From Dipylidium caninum (taxonomy: Eukaryota > Platyhelminthes > Cestoda > Cyclophyllidea > Dipylidiidae), in contig QEYB01001642.1 in NCBI GenBank assembly GCA_017562135.1, positions 930,001 to 994,000 on the forward strand: a stretch of 64,000 bases of DNA. Direction: 5' to 3'. Shown piece after piece: positions 36,000 to 48,100 of this stretch. Position numbers and translations under genes: made by a program. Under the pieces are notes generated by a model. The model saw only the letters and a list, made by a program, of their open reading frames with translations. It made no database searches and was not told where the DNA came from. Positions within the stretch are counted from its first letter, which is position 1. Each line of letters starts with the position of its first letter.

Positions 36000-38900
36000 A
36001 TCGCGCGTACGCACTGCACTGGAGCCGCGTTTAAACATTTGCAAAACTACATCGCAATTGCCTTTGAAATCGCCTGGAGTGTCCGCTCATGTAAAGAGTG
36101 TCTGCCAACGCGATAGTGATGCGATGGGTCCGTTAAAATTACATGCCCGGCAAACACCATCGGTGAGTGGAATTGGCAACAAAGGTGCACCGAGACAACA
36201 GCCCACTTCTCGTCTTCTCAGATGGTTTACAACTCAGCATCGATTTAGTGTCCACTCATCTGTTTGATGTTCAAAGGGGATAATTTCCTAGGAGCCGCCA
36301 AGTATAGTCGGAACCTCGGAATTTCCAGTGCAAAGCAAGTTGATCAAGGAAACGAGCAGATTTGCGCCCCATTACGGCACATTAAGGAGAATTTGAGATT
36401 AACTTATAAACAACAAAACAAATATTTCTTCTAAATGAAACACGAAGTTACACGCGCGGTCGAAAGCCAATGTTTTTGAGTTCACTCTGGGAAAGATGTC
36501 ATTATGTTTATGGCTATGGTCTCCAGCCCTTTTGCGAATAACTAGAACTTGTCGCTTTCCCGACTGGTCCATCTCTTTGGTTAGACAGAAATGACTTGGA
36601 CATCACGAGGATGGATGATATTAATTCCAATTTTCACAGAAATCCTTAAGAACTTGAGCATCATTCCCGGAGGCATTCAAGTATCGGCCACCTTCCCTTA
36701 TGTCCACACAGCAAGTGCAAGTCGAGTACTGGAAGGACTAGGGACGGCGCACCAATGCCGCCTGGGATTAGAGAATGGCAATGCTAAAATCGCTATACAA
36801 TTGGAGGCATGCAGAACTTCTAGTCCTAAATCTTTGCTTTCAGCTGAGAAGATAAACTTACTTATGGTAGTAATGATAGAAGAACGGAGAAAGCAGGAGT
36901 GTTCACACTACATGGGAAATGCCACCGATCATGAGTGTAACACTTGGCTGTCTTCCTCCACTCACTTAGGTCCCATTTCCTCTTCCTTTCTGCGCTTAAG
37001 TAGCTCCGTGTGGCCTAAAGACCACTCCGTACGTTAACTCAATTGTCGAAAACTGCAAAATTCTTACCTATGAGCCTAAGTTAGGAGATGAATCACACCG
37101 TCACACTGGCGACAGTTTAAGGTCAGCGTTGGCGACATGATGCAGAAAACCCCCATTAAAATGAGGTTTTGGTGAGGGAAGATGCAGCTTAAGGACGGAA
37201 TACTGTTGTGGATAGAGGTGTATCAGAACATACGCAGAATAAAGACTCGTACATGATTTTTCTTGATGGCATTATTTAATCCCGAAGTCCTCACAAAGAA
37301 CACCATAAAATATAAGGGCACTCCGGTGCCGTTATGACCATAAGGAATGCTTCTTCAGAGACATCTTCCTCGGCAAAATGATCCCATAAAGAATCCAGCA
37401 TAGCAGCCTCTAACTTGACTGTTACAAACAAAAGTTTATTTACATAGTGAATTCTCTCTGAACTTAAAATTGTGGAGTCAACGGTTATCAGTTGCAGGGA
37501 ACATGTTAAGTGCAATAGCAAAGAAAACCTCGAGGGCAGCAGTTAAGGTAAGAGGAAGACCAGACCGTCGTTATCGTTTTCTCCCTACTTTTCCTTAGAC
37601 ATCAATAGCGGCTGATTTATCTCCACTTCCAACATAGTACTACTCACAAATTCACAATACTACAATGAATTATGCTCCGTATTCCTTATTATCACCTTCC
37701 ATGAGGCCGCTTAGTAGAAGAACGGAATCAGAAAAAAGATACATTGGGCTCCTGTACACCAGCTTTACTGGAATAAACTTATTCGCTAAAGGTCCTTCTA
37801 GGTCCACTGAAATACTACCCTTCTGAGCTAAATGTCGGATGTGGAATCCGAAATCGTAGACATACTAGGAATATTTAGTCTTCAAATTTCAACTTCAACG
37901 GCCGCCTATATCGAATTTTGCCTTAGTTTTTTTCCCTCAGGCCGAACTTACGCCTGTTATCTAAAATGCGACGCTGCGGCCTGTAAATTATTGTGTAGCA
38001 AGTAGTATTTATTAATAAGTTACCCATTAATAGCATACACAGTAATAATTAAAATAAAAATTTGGTTTAAATGTGTTTGCGGGGCGCCTTTACTGAAAAT
38101 CAAGAGAATTTCTGAGCAAGTCCCTCCGAATCCTTGTTTGGATTATCACATGGCAAGATGGGCAGAGCAAAATTGGTCTATACCGTCTCTGCGTAACCGC
38201 CCCGCCATGGGTTTGTAAGTTCGTACGTTTTCCCCTTTAAAATTTTAAAACTATTTTAGTATTCGCACGTTATAAATGTACTGCCTCCAATTTATACTAC
38301 CATTTCTGTTTGTTCCAAAACTGACAAACCCGGATGGTCGTGTTCATCACACCATATACGTTCTTTTCACTCTCCTCATATTTCTGCTTGAACGCAAACC
38401 CTGCAGTGTGTGTACTATTATACTGATGACTCTCGTTTTCTTACCTTGTATGAACTCGGTGCCCAACCAATGCATTCTACCCCTGTGTCACCCGCCCTAT
38501 GGTTAATTCTCCAACCTGCTGGCACTTTCGAGCCTTCTAATCATTTATTAGCTTAAATTTCTCAGCTATTATTTACCATGGTTTATTTGGGTTTGCTTCT
38601 TCATATCGCACCACGAAATGCAGCGTTGATCCCGCGACTTCGAATAGTAAGAACCACGTTACTTACGCACCTGACAACCATGAAAAGCCCTTTCATTGCT
38701 AACTCCGCATCATGCACCAGTGAGCTTAATTCGGTTGTCACGAAAATGCTTTCACATGGCCTTGAGATCCACATCATTTCATTGAGAACCCGTTTTTCCT
38801 CCAAAGTATTCGAAGTTATTAACTCATCACTACTTTGTAACACGAGTCATTGACGCCATTCTTATCAAAATGCAACACTGATAGGTGTAAGTATTTGGCA

Positions 38901-39102
38901 GTATGATCAATGCTAAAATACTTCGAAAACGTTTGTTCCACTCAGAAGAAGGATCAACATCATCTAGCATTGTTAGTAAAAATGCCGTATAAAACTGCGA
39001 CACGTGTAGTAACAAGCATGTAAACAAGGGCCAGGGGCCGATGTCCAAGCAAAATTTCGGACAAAGCCAGGAAAGCACTAGATCAAATAGACATTTCTAG
39101 CT
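36000..39102. other. AT-richer intergenic region downstream of HERC4
   Basis: The sequence becomes visibly AT-richer here. There is an open frame of 148 codons on the plus strand at 36591-37037 and paired ORFs on both strands around 38600-38850, none with a recognisable domain. The right end is the 3' flank of the HERC4-like gene, with a candidate polyadenylation signal at 38582-38587. I see no RNA gene or mobile element. Confidence 0.5.
38582..38587 (-). terminator. Candidate polyadenylation signal of the HERC4-like gene
   Basis: AATAAA on the minus strand, about 515 bases after the HERC4 stop codon. It is the first perfect hexamer I noticed downstream; transcript ends would be needed to confirm its use. 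Confidence 0.35.
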
Positions 39103-42100
39103 TCAAACAAGCCCGAAGCCCTCAGTGTTCTCGATGGCTTGCATAAATTTTTTCGACAAAGTCTCCTTGCTAGTATATTTGGGTAGATCAAGAATGTTGT
39201 AGCAGGTGTGTGCCACAGGCAAGAAGTCGTCTCCGTTGTTGTTCGGTTGGATTGTAATCTAAAGAGAAAAACGTTACAATACATTGGTGTTCATGTATAA
39301 AATGCCCTTTTAAATATGGTAATTGACTATGCAAATCTGTTTATTATTTCTAACAGTCGCTTTATCCGGGTCCACTTTGTCACGCGAAAAATTTAGAGTG
39401 GGTGGGACACTAACATTTTAGTTAAGAATGTTTTATACTACACTATGCAATTTTCATTGGTCAGGAAGACGTAAATTGTGTGTTAGCAAGAGGTTTAAAG
39501 AAGACGCAAAACATCTGGAGGATGTTTTTTAGGTCAAGATCTGGTGCACCTTAGATCTTCCAGTTAAGCCTTCGGGAGAGAATAATGGCTAGAAGGTCAT
39601 TGTTCTTACGATTACTGCCGTTAGTAGGGAGACCATGTTAGCTCACCTTTATTCCAGGAAGGCCGGCAATGGGTATGCGATCACAACCGGTGAGGAATCG
39701 AAGGAAATTCTTCTTCTGTTTCAGGTTGCATTCGTCTAAGAGCACCTCCCAAAACCACTTAATGACAGGGTGCTGATCCCAATATTCTCCTTGGTAGTTG
39801 GTGTTCTTGCGGAGCTCTTGCCACTCGATATCCTCTGAGCCGACTATCATACTCTTAAGAAATAAAAGCCTAAAATATACTTTTTTGCACAGTGTCAAGT
39901 GAAGTTAGGAGCATGTTCCTCTTGATAATCCTCGCGTAATTTTTCGTGGCGCTGAAAGGAGCATTAACAGGCCGATATTTTTGGGATGCGCTGAGATTGT
40001 CCACATAAGTTGATGACTCAATTTTTTCCTCGCTGACCAGAAGTTTCAAAACCCAAAAAGTACCTCAGTCTACAAAGTACCCAAGTTAGTTAGGGAGACG
40101 CTCCCTAAGGTGAACTTCATTATGATTGGTAATGGTATTGAGGTAGAATGAATGGGCGTTTGAAGACACACCCGGTTGCAGAGAAACTACCCACTTGGAA
40201 GACATGGAGTCACAAATTGTAAGAGAAGTTCCTAACTTACATGTAGTTCACTCGGTTGAAACATCTTAATCGCGTATCCCGAGCAGACATTGAAGAAGCC
40301 GGATTTGAAGGCCTCAAAGACGGATTTGCAACTCTGGTTGAATCTGAAGTCAAGATACTTTTCCACATACTGCTGTTTGTTCTCCTGAGTTACCGTCACT
40401 TCACCACCTGAGGGAATTAGGGGAATGCGTTCAATTGCGCCATAATTATCCACTGCTATCTGTAAGATAAGCAAGGGAACTTCACTCCACTGCTTTCAAA
40501 TCGCATTAACGAAGTATTATGGTTTGACAAGGATTTTAACTTTAAAAATTGATAGGTTACCCTATAGGACAAGAAAGCATTAACAGAGTAAAAAGTGCGC
40601 TGTCATATACTTGCTAGATAAGAAATTGTGATTTGAAGTCCATTAGTATCGGCTCAATTCATTGGTTTTGTATTACAAAACGTGGTTGCCGGAGGCACTC
40701 TTATTTCAACCTTAAAAGTTCATAAAGTGTATCAATTCCGGAATGGGTGGTCAAATATACTCAAACATAAATCAGCGCGAATTAATTTGAAATTCGCTGA
40801 ATTCTTCAACAGCCAAGACCAGTAAGTATTCAACCATCACTTTTAAATATCATAGATAACGGAAACAGTTTTGACCTAATTATTTTAGCGCAATTAGCGA
40901 AAGTAAGGAATGAATATTGTCACCTCAAAAGTAAGACAAAAGGTATCCTCTAAATCTGGTTCTTCATAATCTAATAGTGCTTGCAAGGAGTTCGCCACCA
41001 CCGGATCCATTTCCTTGAGGTCTTCCAAGTTGGGTTCCTCATCTAGCAACTTTTTGAAGAGCGCTGTGGGAAAGCAGAGGTCAACGATGATGGAATTATA
41101 GAGAGCCAAGCCACACAATGCGCCGACCATGTTGAACATTGATGGAGATTCCATGTTCTGCGGAACGAATAAGTTACCAGGACTTGAGAATTACTCCACA
41201 CACAAACGCCAAAGACTTCATCAGAAAGCTACGGCCGATGTTCAGCGGAATAACTTGAGATGATGTTAATAGGGACAAAGAGTTGATTTATATCTTTAAT
41301 TCAATAACTGAGAGATACTAACATGTTGGCAACTTGACATTAGTGTTATCAATTCTAAATATCATGAAGGCGGGATCAACAAAGCCCTAATTATACACAT
41401 ACTTTAAAAAGACGAAACTTTTTAAGTTATAGATTTATGAAATGATCCAAATTATCTAATAAGAAGATTTACTACTCGATACTTTTTCAAATGGAGGAGT
41501 TCCAAACATCATTCTACAGTGCTTCAATAGAGTATTTGCGACTCGGCTCAGGGAAAAAGAATTCCACTTTTACAAGCGTCTCTACACGACAGCACAAATT
41601 TCGGTTAAACAGTCTTACGTTTTCGTTAAACCAGAGCATGCGCGACTCGGGATACTCCTTGAACATACCGTATGCTGGATTTAAGAGTTCACGCATGATT
41701 AAAATAAAGAATTCCTAAAAGAGGAACAAACAGAAAGTTTTTAATTGTTAGAAGACCTTGAGGACACTTTTGTCTGAACCCACTTTCAATACTCCACCAT
41801 CGTCGATTGCCTCTTCACCCGTGAAACGCACCTTGGATCAAAAAAATGCAAATAGAAGAATAAAAAATCCGATTTTATTACAATAAAGTTGATTTGACGT
41901 AGAGATATGGCAAAGCATGCATTTCCTCTACCGAGTTTTTTTCTCCTATCCTTCACAAATTTCATATGGAAGAGGAAGGTGTTTTCAACGTCATCTTAAC
42001 TAGCTAATCACAAATTGAAAAAAAAAAGGAATTGTCCAAAGCGCTTTTTAATTTCAAGTAAAAGCAAATCACACTCTCTTAATCTAATTCGGGGCAAAAG

Positions 42101-45100
42101 AAAATTGCAGCGTTGCTGACCAATAGTTTTATAGCGATGAGCAAAGGCTCTATAAACACTACAGGGCGAAAAAACGTTCCCTAAGCTCTTTTTCATAAAA
42201 GTAAGTATAAAATGAGGAGAGAGGGTGACTGAGGAGCAAAACGGGCACCCACTTTGAGTGGTCTTTTCAAATCAGCAGGCGAGTGCATGGCGAGGTGGTC
42301 GAGGGTGTCAGGAATGAGGCGAGAGCGGGAGACCTCAAAGACGACGTAGGTCTGCACAAAGGGCCCGATGAAGGTGGAATAGGCTTCCTCCATGGCTATG
42401 TGTTGGGTGAGCTTCGCTTCCGTCTCGAGCATCTTCGCCTTACATGCCACGTCGAAGACAAAGGGATAGTCGAAGACGGAAAAGTCCTGTATGGAAAAGG
42501 GGTGGGATAACACATAAACCATAAAATAATTACTTAACTAGGGGTCTATTTACTAACTTCGCTTTCATAGAATCACAACTTTTAATTCAGGTAACGAAAA
42601 AATTCATTCTTTCTTACTGAAGTACTTCATCGCTTTATCAAATGAAATAAGAAGGGATCAAGATAAACAAAAAGTTGTTATCCTCTTGTAATAAACAAAT
42701 TAGAAAAACGGCCAAGAAGGTGACATTAAACTGTGGAAGTAAACAGTGCATCAATGAAGACAGAACAGGAGGGCATTGTTGGCACTCATTCACATGGGAG
42801 ACGAATACCAACCGGATACGATCCCCTGTGTGGTCAGGATATGTCGGTATGCAAGCGAAGAAGGAAAGGCGAGAGAAGGCATATTCGTGTTCAATGTTGG
42901 CGACCGATTTCTAGCACCAGATTTGAAGTCCATGTTAAAAGACAATAAAGCCAAGTCGACTAACCCAGCTGCTGGGGCTCGAGTAGTACGTCTATTTGGA
43001 AAAAAAGGGGGCAGGAGGGGGGGGGGGGGAAAGAAGGAAAGATGTTGACCTCATTCATAACATCCGATCAGTGAGGAAAGATCAGATAGAGGAAGATGGA
43101 GTCACCGAAAGAGCCTTCCAGCCTTAAGGCCTGGTCTGCTTGAGTATGAAAAAGATACTTTTTCTCTTTTCAGTGCGAGGAAAGTGTAAAAAATTGCACG
43201 CGAGTTATGTGCATAGAGTCCAAATAACTCACTGGAGGAAGCGACTGTCCAGCGTAAGAATTAATTGCCTATAAAAGGAGTGAATGAAGAGTAATGAGGA
43301 GTGCAAGAAGAGGACATACTCGGGCGGAATGAGAAGGCAACAAATACCTTTTCGCGAGAATAGTGCTGGAGTAGCCAGTTGGCAAACTTAGTGATGTTAA
43401 ATTTTTCTGTGAGTTCAGGAATGTAGAAAGATGTGTAACTTATAGGCTGCGCTCTCTTCTCGTTTATCTAAAATGAGAGACCTTCGTACTCGTACAGCAA
43501 ACACAAAAGGTCAGTGGACGAAAATTAACGCACCTCCCGAAGACGTTTCATAAGTTCAAGGGCTGCGTAAATACCGCTTAGTAGATTGAAACACTAAAAA
43601 GAAGTCGATCAGATAGATGACCTAAAGCATTAAGATGGTAATAGACAAGGTTATATCGAGAAAATTCTGCGACATATACGAATAGGGAATAAGTATTTCC
43701 CACAATAGTTTTAAATTGCGCCCAAAATTCCTCCGAGATGATTTCTCTTACTTAAAGTATTTCAATAAGGTGTTAATCACCGAATAGGCTATAAGAAATG
43801 GGGAGGTTGGGGAAACTCACAACGGGTTCATCCTGATTCTGCTTTGAGGAGCACAGATGAGCAACGAAGTTATTCAGGTTCTAAACGAAGATATCCCATT
43901 AGAAAAGGGGGCATCTTGAGAGAGAGAGAGAGAGTAAGAAAGATTCATAGTGAATTACTGGATTACTCACAGCAACTAAACGACGAAAAAACCGCGGCTG
44001 AAATCCCTTAAACCAAGAATCTAGAAAGAGCAACAAACAGAATAATATTTGACATCATATTTGTACACTCAGGTTGTGTGTTTTTTGGAGCATTTCAAAT
44101 GTTCTCCTAACCATTTTCGCAAAGGGAGGACTAAGGTAAGTGTAAATCAGGTTCATTTACAAAAAAACCATTTCCATGGAATCTTTGGAACACATAAAGA
44201 AATACTATCAGTCTATTGGATGAAAGCATTTTGTCTTTCAGTTCGACTTCAGAAGTGGAAACCGCAAGGGTTGAGATAGAATGAGTGCTGCTAATGCAAC
44301 GGTAATATGAGACAAAAAGATATAGTGGTGATCGTAAAGTAAGTAAACCACCTCTAATGTTGGATGTGAAATAAATGCGTGATACATTTACAAGAAGATA
44401 TCATCACCCGTCTCTGATGGGTACCGCAGTGGTCGAAAAGCGGGAGCATCAATGGCAAGTGATCCATCCCAAAAAAGGATGTTTAGCGAATAAAAGGAGA
44501 TCTACAAAACCCCGCCACAACAGGTTTTGGTGTTTCGATTATTCCGCTTATCGCTACGAATTTTATATCATATAAATCGTGATGTTTACGTAGAAATGTA
44601 CCTAGAGGTGCCTCTTTCAGTGTGAATAAAAGGATAAGCGAGAAAAGAAAGCCGTTAAAGTAATACGACTTTAATAATGACAAAGTTCACAATATTTCGT
44701 ATATGATTTGAAATACTTGAAAATAATCCTTCGATAAAAAATCTCCGACAGACGTGTCATTCCGCACATGTCAATTTTTATTTCGAGAACAATTAAGACT
44801 GGTTTGCGACCAGCCTCTCATCTCAGTGGAAAACAATGAGAAATAGAAACAGAGAAGCGTGTCGTACCTAGAACGGAGGACGGTACGCCGTCTAGTCGGC
44901 AGACAGCACGACAGAAGCTTGTAAGAACAAAGCCTGCTGCATATCCGGCCACCACAGTGGGGTACCAGTCAACAAGCTCGTCATTCTGGAAGGTTACAGA
45001 CGGTGGGGCAGTGGTGGTTACGAGAAGCTCGTCCGTCCTGGGTGTCTCGAGGAGGGGCGACACCGCTAAGAAAACGAAGGCGCGGAGACATTCTAGATCG

Positions 45101-48100
45101 GGAAAGTTGTCGCGTGGGCGCGAAATAGTCTCTACCAAAGGCCTGATGAGGCGACGAGCTTCGGTCGATGGTGCTGCCAGGAAGAGTTCTTCTTGTAGAT
45201 CATGCGCGGCGTCCAAGTCCATTCCGTGATCTGTTCTTCCTATGTTGTAATGGCTTCGAGTGGCGCTGGAAATAAGAAAGTGGACACACCGTAGGGCGGT
45301 GAAGCCTTAGGTCGGTAGCATCAAATCGGCACCAGTGTGTTACCCCAAAGTCGGAGACGTGGTCAGGATGACGCTCATCTTAAGGAATGCACAAATACTC
45401 TTCCCAAAGACCCTATAGCCATGGTATTCAAAGTAACTGCAAAAAACAGACCGAAGGAAATGTGTCCAAAGCCAGGTTTCCTTTTCTTTCTAGACTGAAC
45501 CGTTTTTTATTAAAAGTGATCTGATAATGTGATGCGCTCGCAACTACGTGATCATCACTTCACGTTTAAGTATGATGTAAAGTTTTAAAGGAGGGGAAAT
45601 GAAGTAGCCTACTGCGATAATGGTAATTTTGCTAAGAACAAATGTGACTGCCGGTGATATATGAAAGATAATAAGGCATTAAACTAGGTGGCCGTGGGTT
45701 TCCCCCCTCATTAAAGCAAAGATAACCCATTAACATTCTACGTATCTTCAAGTAAATCTTAACCGGTTATTGCATTCTGTAGCAACAAAATAATTAAACT
45801 CATCCTATGAACTCCAGATTCCCAATTCACTTCAACTTTGCGGTCTACCGTCACGTCCCGACAAGCTACTATCACGTTGCAGTGTTGTCACACGCGTGTT
45901 AAAATAAATTCAGACACGAGGAAAGAAAGTTGTGGTCATTTCACTGAAAGATCGACAGTGAGGACATTGGCGGTTCGGGTATCGGGTATCGGGTCTACCG
46001 GGCATAACAATATACAATTGTTTTTCACTGCCAATAAACTTTACTACACAATATAATTGCCACTACTATTAATGACATCTTGCCAGCGTGAAGACAATTT
46101 GTATGCCCCATTGGTGGAAAATGTTTTATCTGTCGAGGTGAAAAATTTGATCAGTGCTCGTTTGATATTTTCTTAATTTTGGATTTATGCCCTACCAAAA
46201 ATTTTCGAAGGACGAAAATAAGTGATGCTCGGAGCGTACAAAGTCCGAGGAATATGGCAGATGCGACAGGATTTCCCAGTCTACTTCTGCAATTTTTTGA
46301 CGGGTCTCCAAAGCAGCATGTGGCCTGCCATTATCATGATGCAGCATGAGGCCCTTCCTTCCTCGTGAACATCGCCGGCCTCTTTTCTTAAACTGTTGTC
46401 TTTCAATTATCCACTTGCTGACAAGATTTTTAAGGATTGAAACTTTTGTTTGTTTTCCAAACTCATAATGTGCTGGGATCCTCGAATGTCCCACTATATA
46501 CACAATATTCGCCTATTTCGCATCAACTTTGGTTTAAAGGCGGAAGGGCTGGATTTTCCGGATTCGCAATATGCCCCTTTCTCCACGACTTTTCCTCCTC
46601 AATTACCATCCGGTTCAAGAATGGCTCAATTTTATTCCGAGCAAGCAGAGATGTGCACTTGACGACTCGATTATCCAAATTCTTCTGAGCTAATTCATGT
46701 GGCACCCAACTGGAATATTCCCACACCAATCCTATCTTCAACACATGGACCGAAATGATTTGCTGAGCTGAATTAGGCCTTTCTGCGATTCTCGATGTTG
46801 TCAGACAAGGATCTGGCTCCAACATGGTCTTAACAACATCTATCAAAAACTGTAACTTTACACAACACTTTTACTGAACTTCTACATGCTTCTGTCGCAT
46901 TTCTTCCTTGTTAAAATACGGTGACGTAAATGAACTTCGTCATCAGACGGATGTAAATAAACTTTGTTTTAATTTGTTACGTCTGCATATATGCATTAAG
47001 CAATAAAAAGAGAACTGAACATACTAGACCTGATATGTTGTGTAAATACGGTGGGATTAGAAAGAAAAAAACATGCTTACTGGGCGAGGCTGACTCAATA
47101 ATAATAATAGTAGTAATGTCAAATGGAAAGGCGGACAAGGAGCAACCAGAAAGCTATCTCCGTCGGTCACCAGAAAACGATAACCCAAGCGATCATCTAA
47201 GAAGCAATAGACGAACTTATCAACAAGGAGGCTCGAGGCGAGACAACCGATAGAGCCGAAGGTAGATTCGAGTCGTTGGAGCGCTGTCTCCATGGAATAA
47301 GCCTCAAGGCAATAAATGGCCTCGCTGATGTCAGCCGATGAGGCGTCTGAGCTGGAAAACTTGTGAGTCGACCTGCGGCGCACTAAGCGTGGAGGCTGAG
47401 GAAGGCCCTCGAGGTAGCGTCTCAGGAGAGGCTCACTGAAGGTGCTAATGTTGCTCAGGAGGCAGGAGCGCCATTTGCGAAAGTCCACTGGAGGTGGGCA
47501 GGCAAGCTTGATGGAGGAGAAGGCAGAACGAGTCAGGGTATTCCAATCAAGTACTTTCTCATCTGCATTTAGAGGCCGAAGCAACCACTTCGACCATTAC
47601 ACTTTCTGAATAAATGGCATCGGTTTCTAGACACCTAACTGGCAGAAGGTGGACTTCGAAAAAATCTTGTTTGGTTTGGCTCAAGTATTAAGTGGGGCAC
47701 AAAAACATATAGCAAACAGCCGAATACACACACCGTCTCTCCTCTACGTCCACTTTAAAATATGTTTGCAGAACCGATAAACCGGGATCAGATTTTACTT
47801 TCTTGATTTATGGAGAAAGCCGACGGGGGTTAACAGGAGGGAAGGGAGTGGGAGGATCAGTAAACAAGCAGAACTTTCCCTAAAATTGGAAGGCGTAGGT
47901 AGTAGCAAGCGAAGGTACAAAAATGTGAGGTAAAAAGCATTATGCGCTCGAATAGCCAAAACTTTCTTTACAACGCAAAAAGGTGTACTTTTGGCAAGAT
48001 GTACTCGACCATAGGTTTTTGCGCGCGAAAAATGTCGCCGGGTGATGGGGGCATAGTTCTGTCTTAGGCTTGCATTGAAACCTATTTCACAGAGTAAAAA

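Noticed and set aside
36591..37037. 148-codon plus-strand ORF in the HERC4 3' flank
   Set aside because: No recognisable motif; not supported by flanking splice or polyadenylation signals.
46860..47050. Mariner N-terminal domain and terminal inverted repeats
   Set aside because: Read both strands; no helix-turn-helix coding sequence or matching inverted ends were visible, so the element is called as a fragment only.
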